Shown here one piece after another: positions 8,416 through 17,195 of a DNA stretch of 27,606 nt. The position numbers and the translations under genes were made by a program. How positions within the stretch are numbered: the first letter of the stretch is position 1; each line of letters starts with the position of its first letter. The stretch spans positions 1 to 27,606 of the forward strand of contig JBHHZM010000029.1 of assembly GCA_046758065.1 (NCBI GenBank), written 5' to 3'. Source of the DNA: JBHHZM01 sp046758065. Its GTDB lineage: Bacteria; Pseudomonadota; Alphaproteobacteria; JAAXGF01. A model generated the notes under the pieces. That model was given only the letters and a program-made list of their open reading frames with translations, was not told the DNA's origin and searched no databases.

Positions 8416-8982
8416 TCAGTCGCGCGCGCGTTCTTTGTAACTGCCGTCCGTCGTATGGACGACGATGCGCGTGCCGGTCTCGATGTGCGGCGGGACCATG
8501 GTGCGCACGCCGTTGTCGAGCATCGCCGGCTTGTACGACGACGCCGCAGTCTGTCCCTTGACCACGGCCTCGGTCTCGGACACCTCGAGCACCACGGTTT
8601 CGGGCAACTGTACCGAAAGCGGTTCGCCTTCGTAGCTATGTACGGTGATCATCATGCCGTCCTGCAGGAACACGCCCTGATCGCCGATCATGTCGCGCGG
8701 CAGCGTGATCTGGTCGTAGGTTTCGGTGTCCATGAACGTCAGCTGGTCGCCGTCGGCGTAGAGATACTGATAGTCCTTTTCGTCGAGGCGCACCCGCTCG
8801 ACGCTCTCCGAGGCGCGGAACCGCTCGTTGAGCTTGGTGCCGGCCCGGATATCCTTGAGCTCGACCTGCAGATACGCGCCGCCCTTGCCGGGCTGGGTAT
8901 GGGCCGTCTTCACCGCCCGCCAGAGGCGCCCCTGATGCTCGATGACCATACCGGGGCGGATGGCGTTGCCGTTGATTTTCAT
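8416..8982 (-). CDS. efp: Translation elongation factor P
   Basis: EF-P binds between the P and E sites of stalled ribosomes and promotes peptide-bond formation at polyproline stretches. The 188-aa product has the three-domain family length, the N-terminus MKINGNAIRPGMVIEHQGRLWRAV, and the tip loop QPGKGGAY with K33, the lysine modified in many bacteria. The C-terminus has the typical TGTRIVVHTTDGSYKERA. EF-P has an obvious local client: the OmpA-family protein encoded at 6546-7475 has long proline runs. The gene sits between thiE and suhB on the same strand. Confidence 0.97.
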   Translation of the reverse strand: MKINGNAIRPGMVIEHQGRLWRAVKTAHTQPGKGGAYLQVELKDIRAGTKLNERFRASESVERVRLDEKDYQYLYADGDQLTFMDTETYDQITLPRDMIGDQGVFLQDGMMITVHSYEGEPLSVQLPETVVLEVSETEAVVKGQTAASSYKPAMLDNGVRTMVPPHIETGTRIVVHTTDGSYKERARD

Positions 8983-9035
8983 GGCGCTGACGACGTGGAC
9001 CGCAAGGGTGGCAGGGGTTGTTGCGGCGCAACGTA

Positions 9036-9698
9036 TCAGCTTGATCCCGGGCTTTCAACGGCCCTGTCGATCGCCGAAATGAAGGCGGCGACGGCCGCCG
9101 ACGGTCCTTTGGCGGCGGACCACACGGCCGCGCAAACGGCGAGGAAATCGGCTCCGGCGGCGACCGGCGAGGCGCAGTTTTCAGGCGTGATCCCGCCGAC
9201 GGCGACGCCGGGAATCTCCATCAACCCGCTCCACCAGGCGATGGTTTCGACGCCGACGACCGCGGCCTGGGGAATCGTCGGCGAGGGGAAAACCGCGCCG
9301 AACGAAACGTAGTCGGCGCCAGCCTCGGCGGCATCCATCGCCGCGTGTCGCGAGCCGCCGCAGGAGGCGCCGACGATGGTCCCGGCGCCGAGACGGGAGC
9401 GCGCCATCGCGACGGCGCCCGAATCCGCGAGATGCACGCCGTCGGCGCCGAGCTCGGCCGCGAGATCGACCCGGTTTTCGAGCAGGAAGGCAACGTCGCG
9501 CGCGTGACAAACCGCCATCAACGCCCGGGCGGCGGCGCGGATGTCGTCGTCGTCCGCGCGCGGCAGGCGGAGCTGGACACAGGCGACGTCGCCGGCGTCG
9601 AGCGCGGCGGCGAGTTCGCCGGCGAAGGCGGCGGCTTCGAATCGCGGCGGCGTGATCAGATAGAGGCGGCAGTGCCGGGTTGCCGCGTCGGGAGCCAT
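9036..9698 (-). CDS. thiE: Thiamine phosphate synthase (ThiE/TenI family), divergent active site
   Basis: The 220-aa product is a TIM barrel of the ThiE/TenI family, which joins the thiazole and pyrimidine phosphates of thiamine. The conserved skeleton is visible: LYLITPP at the start, VACVQLRLP, LLENRVDLAAELGADGVHL, IVGASCGGSRHAAMDAAEAGADYVSFGAVFPSPTI, and AVGGITPEN. Several expected residues differ: the Lys of QLR-x-K is absent (QLRLPRAD), NDR is ENR, and the GQxD after GVHL is missing. It could therefore be a TenI-like or altered ThiE. The ATG at 9698 was chosen because the family match begins there, although the frame stays open far upstream. fba lies 20 bases upstream. Confidence 0.8.
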   Translation of the reverse strand: MAPDAATRHCRLYLITPPRFEAAAFAGELAAALDAGDVACVQLRLPRADDDDIRAAARALMAVCHARDVAFLLENRVDLAAELGADGVHLADSGAVAMARSRLGAGTIVGASCGGSRHAAMDAAEAGADYVSFGAVFPSPTIPQAAVVGVETIAWWSGLMEIPGVAVGGITPENCASPVAAGADFLAVCAAVWSAAKGPSAAVAAFISAIDRAVESPGSS

Positions 9699-9718
9699 CG
9701 AACCGCCGCCCGTGTCCC

Positions 9719-10741
9719 TCAGGCGGCGTCCTTTTCCATCTCGGGGCTGTAGCGGCCGTAGCGCGCCGCGCTGTTGAGTTCGGCACGGCGGTAGAAGGCC
9801 CGGCGCGCCTTTTCGGCATTCTCGGCCTTGCCCGCCCAGACCTTGAGCGGCGGCGCCTGCAGCGCCCGGCCGTAGGAGAAGCTGAGCTGCCAGGGGTGCG
9901 CGATCTCCATGGCGTTCATGGCGTTGAGGTGCGCGGTCGCCTGCGCGTCGCTCTGGCCGCCCGAGAGGAAGACGATGCCGGGCACCGCGGCGGGCACGCA
10001 GCGGCGCAGGCTCGCGACCGTCGCTTCGGCGACCTCGGCGACGCCCGCCTGCGGCCGGTGGTCCTTGCCGGGCAGCACCATGTTGGGCTTGAGCAGCATG
10101 CGTTCGAGCACGACGCCCTGCTCGAACAGCGCGGCGAAAACGCGATGCAGCGTGACCTCGGTGACCCCGGCGCAGCGTTCGAGCGAATGATCGCCGTCCA
10201 TCAACACCTCGGGCTCGACGATGGGCACCAGTCCCGCCTCCTGCGACAGCGCGGCGAAGCGCGCCAGCGCATGCGCGTTGACGTCGATGCAATTGGTCGT
10301 CGGGATCCGCTCGCCGATGGTGATGACGGCGCGCCATTTGGTGAAGCGGGCGCCGAGCTCGGCGTACTCGGCGAGCCGGTCGCGCAGACCGTCGAGGCCT
10401 TCCGTCACCTTTTCGCCCGCCGCGCCCGCGAGCGCCTTGGAGCCCTTGTCGACCTTGATGCCGGGGATGATGCCCTGGGCTTCGAGCACGTCGACGAAGC
10501 GGCGACCGCTGGCGGCCTTCTGGCGGATGGTCTCGTCGAACAGGATGACGCCCGAGATGAACGCTCCCGCCCCCGGGGTGGCGAACAGGATTTCGCGGTA
10601 ATCGCGCCGGTTCTTCTCGGTCGATTCGACGTTGATCGCATCGAAGCGCTTCTTGATGGTGGGCGTGCTCTCGTCGGCCGCGAGGATGCCCTTGCCCGGC
10701 GCAACGAGGGCGTTGGCGGTGGCTTCGAGATCGTGTGCCAT
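9719..10741 (-). CDS. fba: Class I fructose-bisphosphate aldolase
   Basis: This enzyme interconverts fructose-1,6-bisphosphate with dihydroxyacetone phosphate and glyceraldehyde-3-phosphate through a Schiff-base lysine, with no metal. The 340-aa product has GKGILAADEST near the start, GIKVDKG (K96), TKWRAV, VPIVEPEVLMDG (E176/E178), LLKPNMVLPGK with K218 as the likely Schiff-base lysine, and FLSGGQSD. Class I enzymes are less common in bacteria than class II but frequent in alphaproteobacteria. The ATG at 10741 has AGGA about 11 bases upstream. It belongs with gap and pgk upstream and has its own predicted promoter at 10827-10855. Confidence 0.95.
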   Translation of the reverse strand: MAHDLEATANALVAPGKGILAADESTPTIKKRFDAINVESTEKNRRDYREILFATPGAGAFISGVILFDETIRQKAASGRRFVDVLEAQGIIPGIKVDKGSKALAGAAGEKVTEGLDGLRDRLAEYAELGARFTKWRAVITIGERIPTTNCIDVNAHALARFAALSQEAGLVPIVEPEVLMDGDHSLERCAGVTEVTLHRVFAALFEQGVVLERMLLKPNMVLPGKDHRPQAGVAEVAEATVASLRRCVPAAVPGIVFLSGGQSDAQATAHLNAMNAMEIAHPWQLSFSYGRALQAPPLKVWAGKAENAEKARRAFYRRAELNSAARYGRYSPEMEKDAA

Positions 10742-10826
10742 GGCTGCGGATCCTCCGATTCGGCGGCTGCCGCGGCCGGTTCGGGCGCGGGCGCGGCCGC
10801 CCTGTCGTGACTGGGGATTTGCCCTT

Positions 10827-10855
10827 CTGATAGCCCAGCGCGGGGGGTTTTGCAA
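10827..10855 (-). promoter_or_regulatory. Predicted promoter upstream of fba
   Basis: On the minus strand, TTGCAA (10850-10855), 17 bases, then TATCAG (10827-10832); each hexamer matches consensus at four of six positions. It lies in the 135-base gap between the 140-aa unknown gene and fba, and would give fba-thiE a transcript independent of gap-pgk with an approximately 80-base leader. Confidence 0.4.
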
Positions 10856-10876
10856 TGTTCGCCGGCGCCGGTCGGC

Positions 10877-11299
10877 TCAGTCGGTTCGACCGGCGAAAAA
10901 CGCCCGGCAGGCGGCCTTCGGATCGGCCAAATCGAGCAGATCGAGCGCGGCTTCGTCCGGCTCGCCGCCGACCAGGCGCGCGCCGCATTGCCCGGCGATG
11001 TCTGCGATCCGGCGGCGGGTTTCGGTCGGGCCCGAGAAACGCAACGCCTTCCAGCCGATGCGCAGCGCGCCCTGCGCCGTGCCGGCGTCGTCGCCGCAGT
11101 CGATGACCGCCGTGACGGATACGTCCGGGTGTTCGGCGAGCGCGCGATCGACGATCGCCTTGAGATATTGGACTCCGGCGTAGGCCGCGGCGCCCGGCGC
11201 CGTCGTCAGCGTCAGCGGAGCCCCCGTCTCGCGGGCCGCGGCGAGCGCCGCGCGGGCGTCGTCGAGCGAATGGAAGACGACGGTGGGCGCGCGTCTCAC
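10877..11299 (-). CDS. Conserved-looking hypothetical protein downstream of pgk
   Basis: The 140-aa product begins VRRAPTVVFHSLDDARAAL and ends ACRAFFAGRTD. Features that can be seen are an alpha/beta pattern with LTLTTAPGAAAYAGVQYLKAIVDRAL, then VTAVIDCGDDAGTAQGALRIG and LRFSGPTETRRRIADIAGQCGARL. Only this frame shows the strong third-position GC bias of a real gene here. The GTG start overlaps the TGA of pgk by four bases (GTGA), so the two are translationally coupled. There is no signal peptide or membrane helix. I do not recognise a named family; the position within a glycolytic operon hints at a metabolic or regulatory role, which is inference only. Confidence 0.8.
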   Translation of the reverse strand: MRRAPTVVFHSLDDARAALAAARETGAPLTLTTAPGAAAYAGVQYLKAIVDRALAEHPDVSVTAVIDCGDDAGTAQGALRIGWKALRFSGPTETRRRIADIAGQCGARLVGGEPDEAALDLLDLADPKAACRAFFAGRTD

Positions 11300-12492
11300 G
11301 GCCTGAGCGCCGCCACTCCCGGGAGTTCCTTGCCTTCGAGCCATTCGAGGAACGCGCCGCCGGCCGTCGATACGTAGGAGAAGGCGTCGAGCGCGCCCGC
11401 CTTGGCGAGCGCCGCAATCGTGTCGCCGCCGCCGGCGATGCTCGTGAGCTTGGCCTCGCGGGTAAGGCGGGCGACCGCGCCCGCGACCGCGTTGGTGCCG
11501 GCGTCGAAGCCGTCGAGCTCGAAGGCGCCGAGCGGACCGTTCCAGATCACGGTGCGCGCGCTTTCGAGGCGGGCGGCGATCGCCGCCGCGCTTTCGGGGC
11601 CAATGTCGAGGATCATGGCGTCCTCGGGCACGCGGTCGATCGGGACGGTGCGGTGTGGCGCGGCGGCCTCGAACCTGGCCGTCACCACCGCGTCGCTCGG
11701 CAGCAGCACCTCGCAGCCGGCGGCGCGCGCCCGCTTCAGGATGTTGCGCGCGGTCTCGGCCATGTCGCGTTCGCACAGCGATTTGCCGACGGCGACGCCG
11801 TTGGCGTGCAGGAAGGTGTTGGCCATGGCGCCGCCGATCACCAGCAGATCGACCCGGCCGACGAGGTGGCCGAGCATCGCGAGTTTGGTCGAGACCTTGG
11901 CGCCGCCGATCACCGCGGCGACCGGGCGGGCCGGATTTTCCAGCGCGGCGTCGAGCGCTTCGAGCTCGGCCTGCATCAGCCGACCGGCGTAGGCCGGCAG
12001 CAGCCGCGCCACGCCGACGACCGAGGCGTGCGCCCGATGCGCTGCCGAAAAGGCGTCGTCGACGTAGACCTCGCCGAGCCGGGCGAGCGCGGCGGCGAAA
12101 TCGGGGTCGTTGCGCATCTCGCCGGCGTGGAACCGCAGGTTCTCGGCGAGCACGACGCCGCCGGCGTCGAGGGCGGCGACCGCGCGCTCGGCCTCGGGAC
12201 CGATGCAGTCGGCGGCGAACGCCACGGCGCGTCCGCCGAGCGCGGCGGCAAGCGGCGCCGCGAGGGGTTTGAGCGACAGCGCCGGCGACGCCTTGCCCTT
12301 GGGCCGTCCGAAATGCGACAGCACGACGACGCGCGCGCCCGCCTCGGCGAGTTCGTTCAGGGTCGGCGCGATGCGCTCGATGCGGGTCGCGTCGGCGACG
12401 CGGCCGTCCTCCATCGGGACGTTGAGATCGACCCGGACGAGGACCCGCTTGCCGGCGGCGTCGAGATCGTCGAGCGTGCGGAATGCGGCCAT
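11296..12492 (-). CDS. pgk: Phosphoglycerate kinase
   Basis: This enzyme transfers phosphate from 1,3-bisphosphoglycerate to ADP in glycolysis, and runs in reverse in gluconeogenesis or the Calvin cycle. The 398-aa product has the two-domain family length. It starts RTLDDLDAAGKRVLVRVDLNVPM, has LSHFGRPKG, RFHAGEMRNDPDFA, VDDAFSAAHRAHASVVG, AVIGGAKVSTKLAMLGHL, and the C-terminal nucleotide-site run ending SIAGGGDTIAALAKAGA and VSTAGGAFLEWLEGKELPG. It follows gap by 68 bases and overlaps the downstream unknown gene by four bases. Confidence 0.97.
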   Translation of the reverse strand: MAAFRTLDDLDAAGKRVLVRVDLNVPMEDGRVADATRIERIAPTLNELAEAGARVVVLSHFGRPKGKASPALSLKPLAAPLAAALGGRAVAFAADCIGPEAERAVAALDAGGVVLAENLRFHAGEMRNDPDFAAALARLGEVYVDDAFSAAHRAHASVVGVARLLPAYAGRLMQAELEALDAALENPARPVAAVIGGAKVSTKLAMLGHLVGRVDLLVIGGAMANTFLHANGVAVGKSLCERDMAETARNILKRARAAGCEVLLPSDAVVTARFEAAAPHRTVPIDRVPEDAMILDIGPESAAAIAARLESARTVIWNGPLGAFELDGFDAGTNAVAGAVARLTREAKLTSIAGGGDTIAALAKAGALDAFSYVSTAGGAFLEWLEGKELPGVAALRP

Positions 12493-12560
12493 CGGGCTTT
12501 ATCGTCGCTCCGCATGCGGGCCACTGAATTTCGCGCGCATCGGCGGGCGCCTCCCGGCAG

Positions 12561-13565
<1,005 letters not shown>

Positions 13566-13825
13566 CGCGTCCTCCTTTACGTAAAAGAAAACCCCCGGGC
13601 AAACGCCCCGAAACCCGAAGTCTTCGCGGCGCGGGCGTCCGCCGATGTCCTAGTCCGCGCGGGCGCGGGGGTCAAGCGGGGTGTGTGAGGGGCGCTCCGG
13701 CGCGGCCGGGGACGGGGCCGATCCCGTCAGCCCGATCCGCTCAGCCGGCGAAATCCCGGTGCTGCGAGCCGGCGCGACGGGAAGCCGGCCCATCGCTCAG
13801 TGTCCAAATCGCCCCATCAGGACGC
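13566..13825 (+). other. Intergenic region between gap and the orphan gene
   Basis: About 260 bases without a convincing gene. Next to gap it contains that gene's leader and the palindrome TTTACGTAAA (13576-13585). The rest is very GC-rich and shows no clear coding pattern on either strand. The base composition shifts to lower GC from about 13800, where the orphan gene's promoter begins. Confidence 0.6.
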
Positions 13826-13854
13826 TTGACAAGTGGCCTTGAAGCCCCTATACG
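13826..13854 (+). promoter_or_regulatory. Strong predicted promoter of the orphan gene
   Basis: TTGACA (13826-13831, a perfect -35) is followed after 17 bases by TATACG (13849-13854). Transcription would begin near 13861, giving a short leader of about 32 bases before the TTG start at 13893. The -10 overlaps the first unit of the 12-bp tandem repeat, so a protein bound to the repeat could block or modulate this promoter. Confidence 0.6.
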
Positions 13855-13904
13855 TATCACCATACGTAATGTTATTCGTAAGGAGATTAGAATTGAAATA
13901 CGTA
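13850..13904 (+). repeat. 12-bp tandem repeat with ATACGTA core
   Basis: Units start at 13850, 13862, 13874, 13886 and 13898. Their first seven bases are ATACGTA, ATACGTA, ATTCGTA, ATTAGAA and ATACGTA; the five-base linkers differ. The period is exactly 12 bases and the fourth unit is degenerate. The array covers the -10 box, the leader, the Shine-Dalgarno and the start codon of the orphan gene. Possible readings are operator sites on roughly one face of the helix (12 bp is near one turn) or a decayed simple repeat. Confidence 0.7.
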
Positions 13905-14186
13905 AGGCCGGAAGATGTGAAGTCGCCGAAGGCGCATTGGTATCTGTTTGAGGTGATCCTCGATCATGGGCCGAGAGGTTGTGCCTACGCACTAGGCGAG
14001 TGGGATGGCGAACGGCGTATTGGGTTCCGATGGAATGGAAACGATAAAAGCCCAATTGGAAATCCCCAGAGTCGGGGCTTGGCGACATGGACTATGCTCG
14101 ATCCGGCTTTGCACAAGGCGGTGGTCGAACTGTTGCCAGAGGACAAAAAATCGACAGCGCTGGTCTTTTTTGGCATCCGATCCTGA
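13893..14186 (+). CDS. Small hypothetical protein, orphan between gap and tkt
   Basis: The 97-aa product starts LKYVRPEDVKSPKAHWYLFE and continues VILDHGPRGCAYALGEWDGE, RRIGFRWNGNDKSPIGNPQS, ending STALVFFGIRS. It is aromatic-rich, with no signal peptide or membrane helix. The start is TTG, chosen because AAGGAG (13880-13885) lies 7 bases upstream and a strong promoter precedes it; a GTG at 13833 would leave no room for a leader. Codon use is clearly less GC-biased than in neighbouring genes, and it lies on the opposite strand inside the tkt-gap block, which suggests it was acquired. I do not recognise the family. The roughly 95 bases after its stop, up to the tkt stop, hold nothing I can identify. 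Confidence 0.65.
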   Translation: MKYVRPEDVKSPKAHWYLFEVILDHGPRGCAYALGEWDGERRIGFRWNGNDKSPIGNPQSRGLATWTMLDPALHKAVVELLPEDKKSTALVFFGIRS

Positions 14187-14282
14187 GATCGCGAGAAACC
14201 CACATCTCTGGGGTGCTTACATGCATGCCGGACCAACGCTGATCGAACAGCATGAGCGCCGCAGCCGATTCGATTGGTTCGG

Positions 14283-16289
14283 CTAAAGCCGCGCCTTGAC
14301 CGCCTCGACCACCGCCTCGGCGGTGATGCCGAAGTGGGCGTAGAGGTCTCTGGCCGGGGCCGAAGCGCCGAACGTGCTCATGCCGATCACCGCGCCCGCA
14401 TCGCCGACGTAGCGCTCCCAGCCCAGCGTCGCCGCCGCCTCGACCGCGATGCGCAGGGTGCCGGGGTCGATGACCGACGCTCGGTAGGCCGCGTCCTGGG
14501 CGTCGAACAGCTCCCAGCACGGCAGCGAGACCACGCGCGTCGGCGTGCCGTCGGCTTGCAGCGTCTCGCGCGCGGCGAGGGCGAGGTGGACCTCGGAGCC
14601 GGTGGCGATCAGCGTCACCCCCGCCGCGCCGTCGGCCTCGGCGAGCAGGTAGCCGCCGCGGGCGCAGAGGTTCTCGTCGGTGTGTTCGAGCCGCACCGCC
14701 GGCACGCCCTGGCGGCTGAGCGCGATGACCGACGGGGTGCGCGGCTGGCCGAGCGCCAGCGCCCAGCATTCGGCGGTCTCGACGGCGTCGGCGGGCCGCA
14801 AGACGTTGAGGTTGGGGATCGCGCGCAGCGCCGCGAGATGCTCGATCGGCTGGTGCGTCGGTCCGTCCTCGCCGAGGCCGATCGAATCGTGAGTCATGAC
14901 GTAGACCACGCGCAGGCCGGAAAGCGCCGAGAGCCGGATCGCCGGGCGGCAATAGTCGCTGAACACCAGGAAAGTGCCGCCGTAGGGAATGATCCCGCCG
15001 TGCGCCGCCATGCCGTTCATCGCCGCCGCCATGGCGTGCTCGCGCACCCCGTAGTGGATGTAGCGCCCGGAGACGTCGTCCGCCGTCACCGCGCGCATGT
15101 CGGCGGTCCTGGTGTTGTTCGAACCGGTGAGATCGGCGGAGCCGCCCACCATCTCGGGGATTGCCGGGACGAGCGCTTCGAGCGCGGTCTGGCTCGCCTT
15201 GCGCGTCGCCCAGGCGGGGCGCTCCGCGGCGAGCCGGCGCTTGAGCGCGACCACCGCCGCTTGCCATCCCTCCGGCAGTTCGCCCTTTTGCGTGCGCTCG
15301 AATTCGGCGCGGGCGTCGGCGTCGAGCGCGTCGCGCGCGGCGTCCCAGGCGGCCGACGCAGTGCGGCCGCGCGCTCCGACCGCGCGCCAGCCGGCGAGCA
15401 CGGGCTCGGGCAGCTCGAAGGCGGGGTGCGGCCAGCCCAGCTTGTCGCGCGCGCCGGCGACTTCCTCGGCGCCGAGCGGCGCGCCGTGGGTGGCCGCCGT
15501 TCCCGCCTTGGTCGGCGCGCCGTAGCCGATGAGGGTGCGGCAGGCGATCAGCGAGGGCCGGTCGCTGTCGCGCGCCGCGGCGATCGCCCGGGCAATCGCC
15601 GCCGGATCGTGGCCGTCGATCGCCGCGACGTCCCAGCCCGAGGCGGCGAAACGCGCAAGCTGGTCGTCGCCGACGGCGAGCGCGGTCGGGCCGTCGATCG
15701 AGATGCGGTTGTCGTCGAACAGCACGATCAGCTTGGCGAGACGCAGATGTCCGGCGAGCGAGACCGCCTCGTGGCTGACGCCCTCCATCAGGTCGCCGTC
15801 GCTGGCGATGACGTAAGTGTAATGATTGACGACCGCATCGCCGTAGCGCGCCGCCAACAAGCGCTCGGCGAGCGCCATGCCGACGGCGTTGGCGAGGCCC
15901 TGGCCCAAGGGTCCGGTCGTGGTCTCCACGCCGGGCGTGTGGCGGAACTCGGGATGTCCCGGAGTCAGCGAGCCGAGCTGGCGGAAGTTGCGCAGCGCGT
16001 CGAGCGTCACCGCCTCGTAGCCGGTGAGGTAAAGCAGCGCGTAAAGCAGCATCGAGCCGTGCCCCGCCGACAGCACGAAACGGTCGCGGTCGGGCCAGTC
16101 GGGACGCGCCGGATCGAACTTGAGGAAGCGCCCGAACAGCACCGTGGCGACGTCCGCCATGCCCATCGGCATGCCGGGATGACCCGAGTTGGCCGCCTGA
16201 ACGGCGTCCATGGCGAGCGCGCGGATGGCATTCGCCATTTCGTCGTGGGTGGCGGAAATTTCGCTGGAGACGGAGCGTGCCGTCGTCAT
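14283..16289 (-). CDS. tkt: Transketolase
   Basis: Transketolase moves two-carbon ketol units between sugar phosphates in the pentose phosphate or Calvin pathway, using thiamine diphosphate. The 668-aa product has the usual length and all landmarks: AIRALAMDAVQAANSGHPGMPMG, SAGHGSMLLYALLYLTGY, TTGPLGQGLANAVGMALAE, the ThDP/Mg site ASDGDLMEGVSHEA, and in the pyrimidine domain YIHYGVREHAMAAAMNG and THDSIGLGEDGPTHQPIEHL. The frame is open upstream to 16550, but the family match begins just after the ATG at 16289. thiE, in the same block, makes the precursor of its cofactor. It is first in the minus-strand carbon block. Confidence 0.97.
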   Translation of the reverse strand: MTTARSVSSEISATHDEMANAIRALAMDAVQAANSGHPGMPMGMADVATVLFGRFLKFDPARPDWPDRDRFVLSAGHGSMLLYALLYLTGYEAVTLDALRNFRQLGSLTPGHPEFRHTPGVETTTGPLGQGLANAVGMALAERLLAARYGDAVVNHYTYVIASDGDLMEGVSHEAVSLAGHLRLAKLIVLFDDNRISIDGPTALAVGDDQLARFAASGWDVAAIDGHDPAAIARAIAAARDSDRPSLIACRTLIGYGAPTKAGTAATHGAPLGAEEVAGARDKLGWPHPAFELPEPVLAGWRAVGARGRTASAAWDAARDALDADARAEFERTQKGELPEGWQAAVVALKRRLAAERPAWATRKASQTALEALVPAIPEMVGGSADLTGSNNTRTADMRAVTADDVSGRYIHYGVREHAMAAAMNGMAAHGGIIPYGGTFLVFSDYCRPAIRLSALSGLRVVYVMTHDSIGLGEDGPTHQPIEHLAALRAIPNLNVLRPADAVETAECWALALGQPRTPSVIALSRQGVPAVRLEHTDENLCARGGYLLAEADGAAGVTLIATGSEVHLALAARETLQADGTPTRVVSLPCWELFDAQDAAYRASVIDPGTLRIAVEAAATLGWERYVGDAGAVIGMSTFGASAPARDLYAHFGITAEAVVEAVKARL

Positions 16290-16365
16290 CACACAGGCGC
16301 TCTCGGACGATCGTCGAACGTGACGCGGCGGCGCAACCAGGTCATGCGCCGCCCCGTGCGGGGGC

Positions 16366-16394
16366 AACATGCCGGCCCCCGCGAACCACGTCAA
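16366..16394 (-). promoter_or_regulatory. Possible promoter of tkt
   Basis: On the minus strand, TTGACG (16389-16394), 17 bases, then CATGTT (16366-16371). The -35 is good and the -10 weak. It would give a leader of about 70 bases. It lies in the 236-base divergent gap between tkt and the coiled-coil gene, which otherwise shows only the plus-strand promoter at 16440-16468. Confidence 0.35.
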
Positions 16395-16439
16395 CCGCCG
16401 AATCAGCGCCGTGTCCGGCGAGCGCGAATGGCGCCGCAA

Positions 16440-16468
16440 TTGACGCGGCGCGCCGTGTGCGATATTTC
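16440..16468 (+). promoter_or_regulatory. Possible promoter of the coiled-coil gene and zapA
   Basis: TTGACG (16440-16445), 17 bases, then TATTTC (16463-16468). This is in the right position to drive the coiled-coil gene (16526) and zapA. The -35 is good and the -10 partial. Confidence 0.4.
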
Positions 16469-16525
16469 TTGGGTTCCGATCCCGTCGTCGAAAGAATTCT
16501 GGTAACTCCCTGAAATCGCGAAAAT

Positions 16526-17194
16526 ATGTCGATCGCTGACTCGCAATCAAAACTGCAGCAAGCTCTTGACCGTCTCGAGTCGGTGACGAGCAGGCTCAAG
16601 GAACAGGCTCAAGCGGCAGCCGAATTCGAGAAAGAACTCGCCAGCCTGCGCGCCGAAGGCGCCCGGCGCGACGCCGAACTGGAGGCGATGAGCGAAGAGA
16701 AAGCGGCGCTCGAGAGGGCCGCGGGCGACTCCGACGAGATCGAAACCTTGCGCGACGAACGCGACCGGTTGCGCGCAAAGCTCGAATCGCTGCGCCGCGA
16801 GCATGAATCGCTGCAACGCGCCGACCGGCTCGCCGCGGTCTCCGAGCAGGAGCTCGAGGCGTTGCGCGACGAGCGCGACAAGATGCGCGCGGCGCTCGAA
16901 CGACTGCGCGACGAGAAGACCGGAATCGAGCGCGCCGCCGAGGCGGCGAAATCGGCGTCGGCGAGGGAGATCGAGACGTTGCGAAACGATTACGTCGCAC
17001 TCGAGCGGAGGAGCGCGACGCCGGCGGCGGCCACCAACGGCGAGCTTCTCGCCCTGCGCGGCGACCGCGACCGGCTCAACGCCGCGCTCGAACGCTCACG
17101 CGACGAATACGCGGCGCTCGAACGCGTCACCCAAACCGCGTCGGCCCGGCTCGAGGCCGCGATCGCCCGCCTCAAAGGCACGCTGGAGGGCTGA
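16526..17194 (+). CDS. Coiled-coil protein encoded directly upstream of zapA
   Basis: The 222-aa protein is almost wholly charged helix. It contains repeated blocks of the form LRDERDRLRAKLE: IETLRDERDRLRAKLESL (about 71), LEALRDERDKMRAALERL (about 112), IETLRNDYVALERR (about 151), LLALRGDRDRLNAALER (about 174). There are no cysteines, membrane helix or signal peptide. The stop codon is one base before the ATG of zapA, so it is co-translated with it. Many alphaproteobacteria carry a small coiled-coil gene (DUF4164-like) at this place; this is longer. A role in division with ZapA is inferred from position only. The Shine-Dalgarno is weak. Confidence 0.82.
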   Translation: MSIADSQSKLQQALDRLESVTSRLKEQAQAAAEFEKELASLRAEGARRDAELEAMSEEKAALERAAGDSDEIETLRDERDRLRAKLESLRREHESLQRADRLAAVSEQELEALRDERDKMRAALERLRDEKTGIERAAEAAKSASAREIETLRNDYVALERRSATPAAATNGELLALRGDRDRLNAALERSRDEYAALERVTQTASARLEAAIARLKGTLEG

Positions 17195-17195
17195 C

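Noticed and set aside
9036..11417. A 793-codon open frame on the minus strand running from thiE back across fba
   Set aside because: It overlaps the clearly homologous fba in another frame and its upstream part is Arg/Pro-rich noise; only the last 220 codons are thiE. Long chance frames are normal at this GC content.
16290..16550. N-terminal extension of transketolase up to 16550
   Set aside because: The extra 87 residues have no similarity to the family and cover both predicted promoters and the start of the divergent gene.
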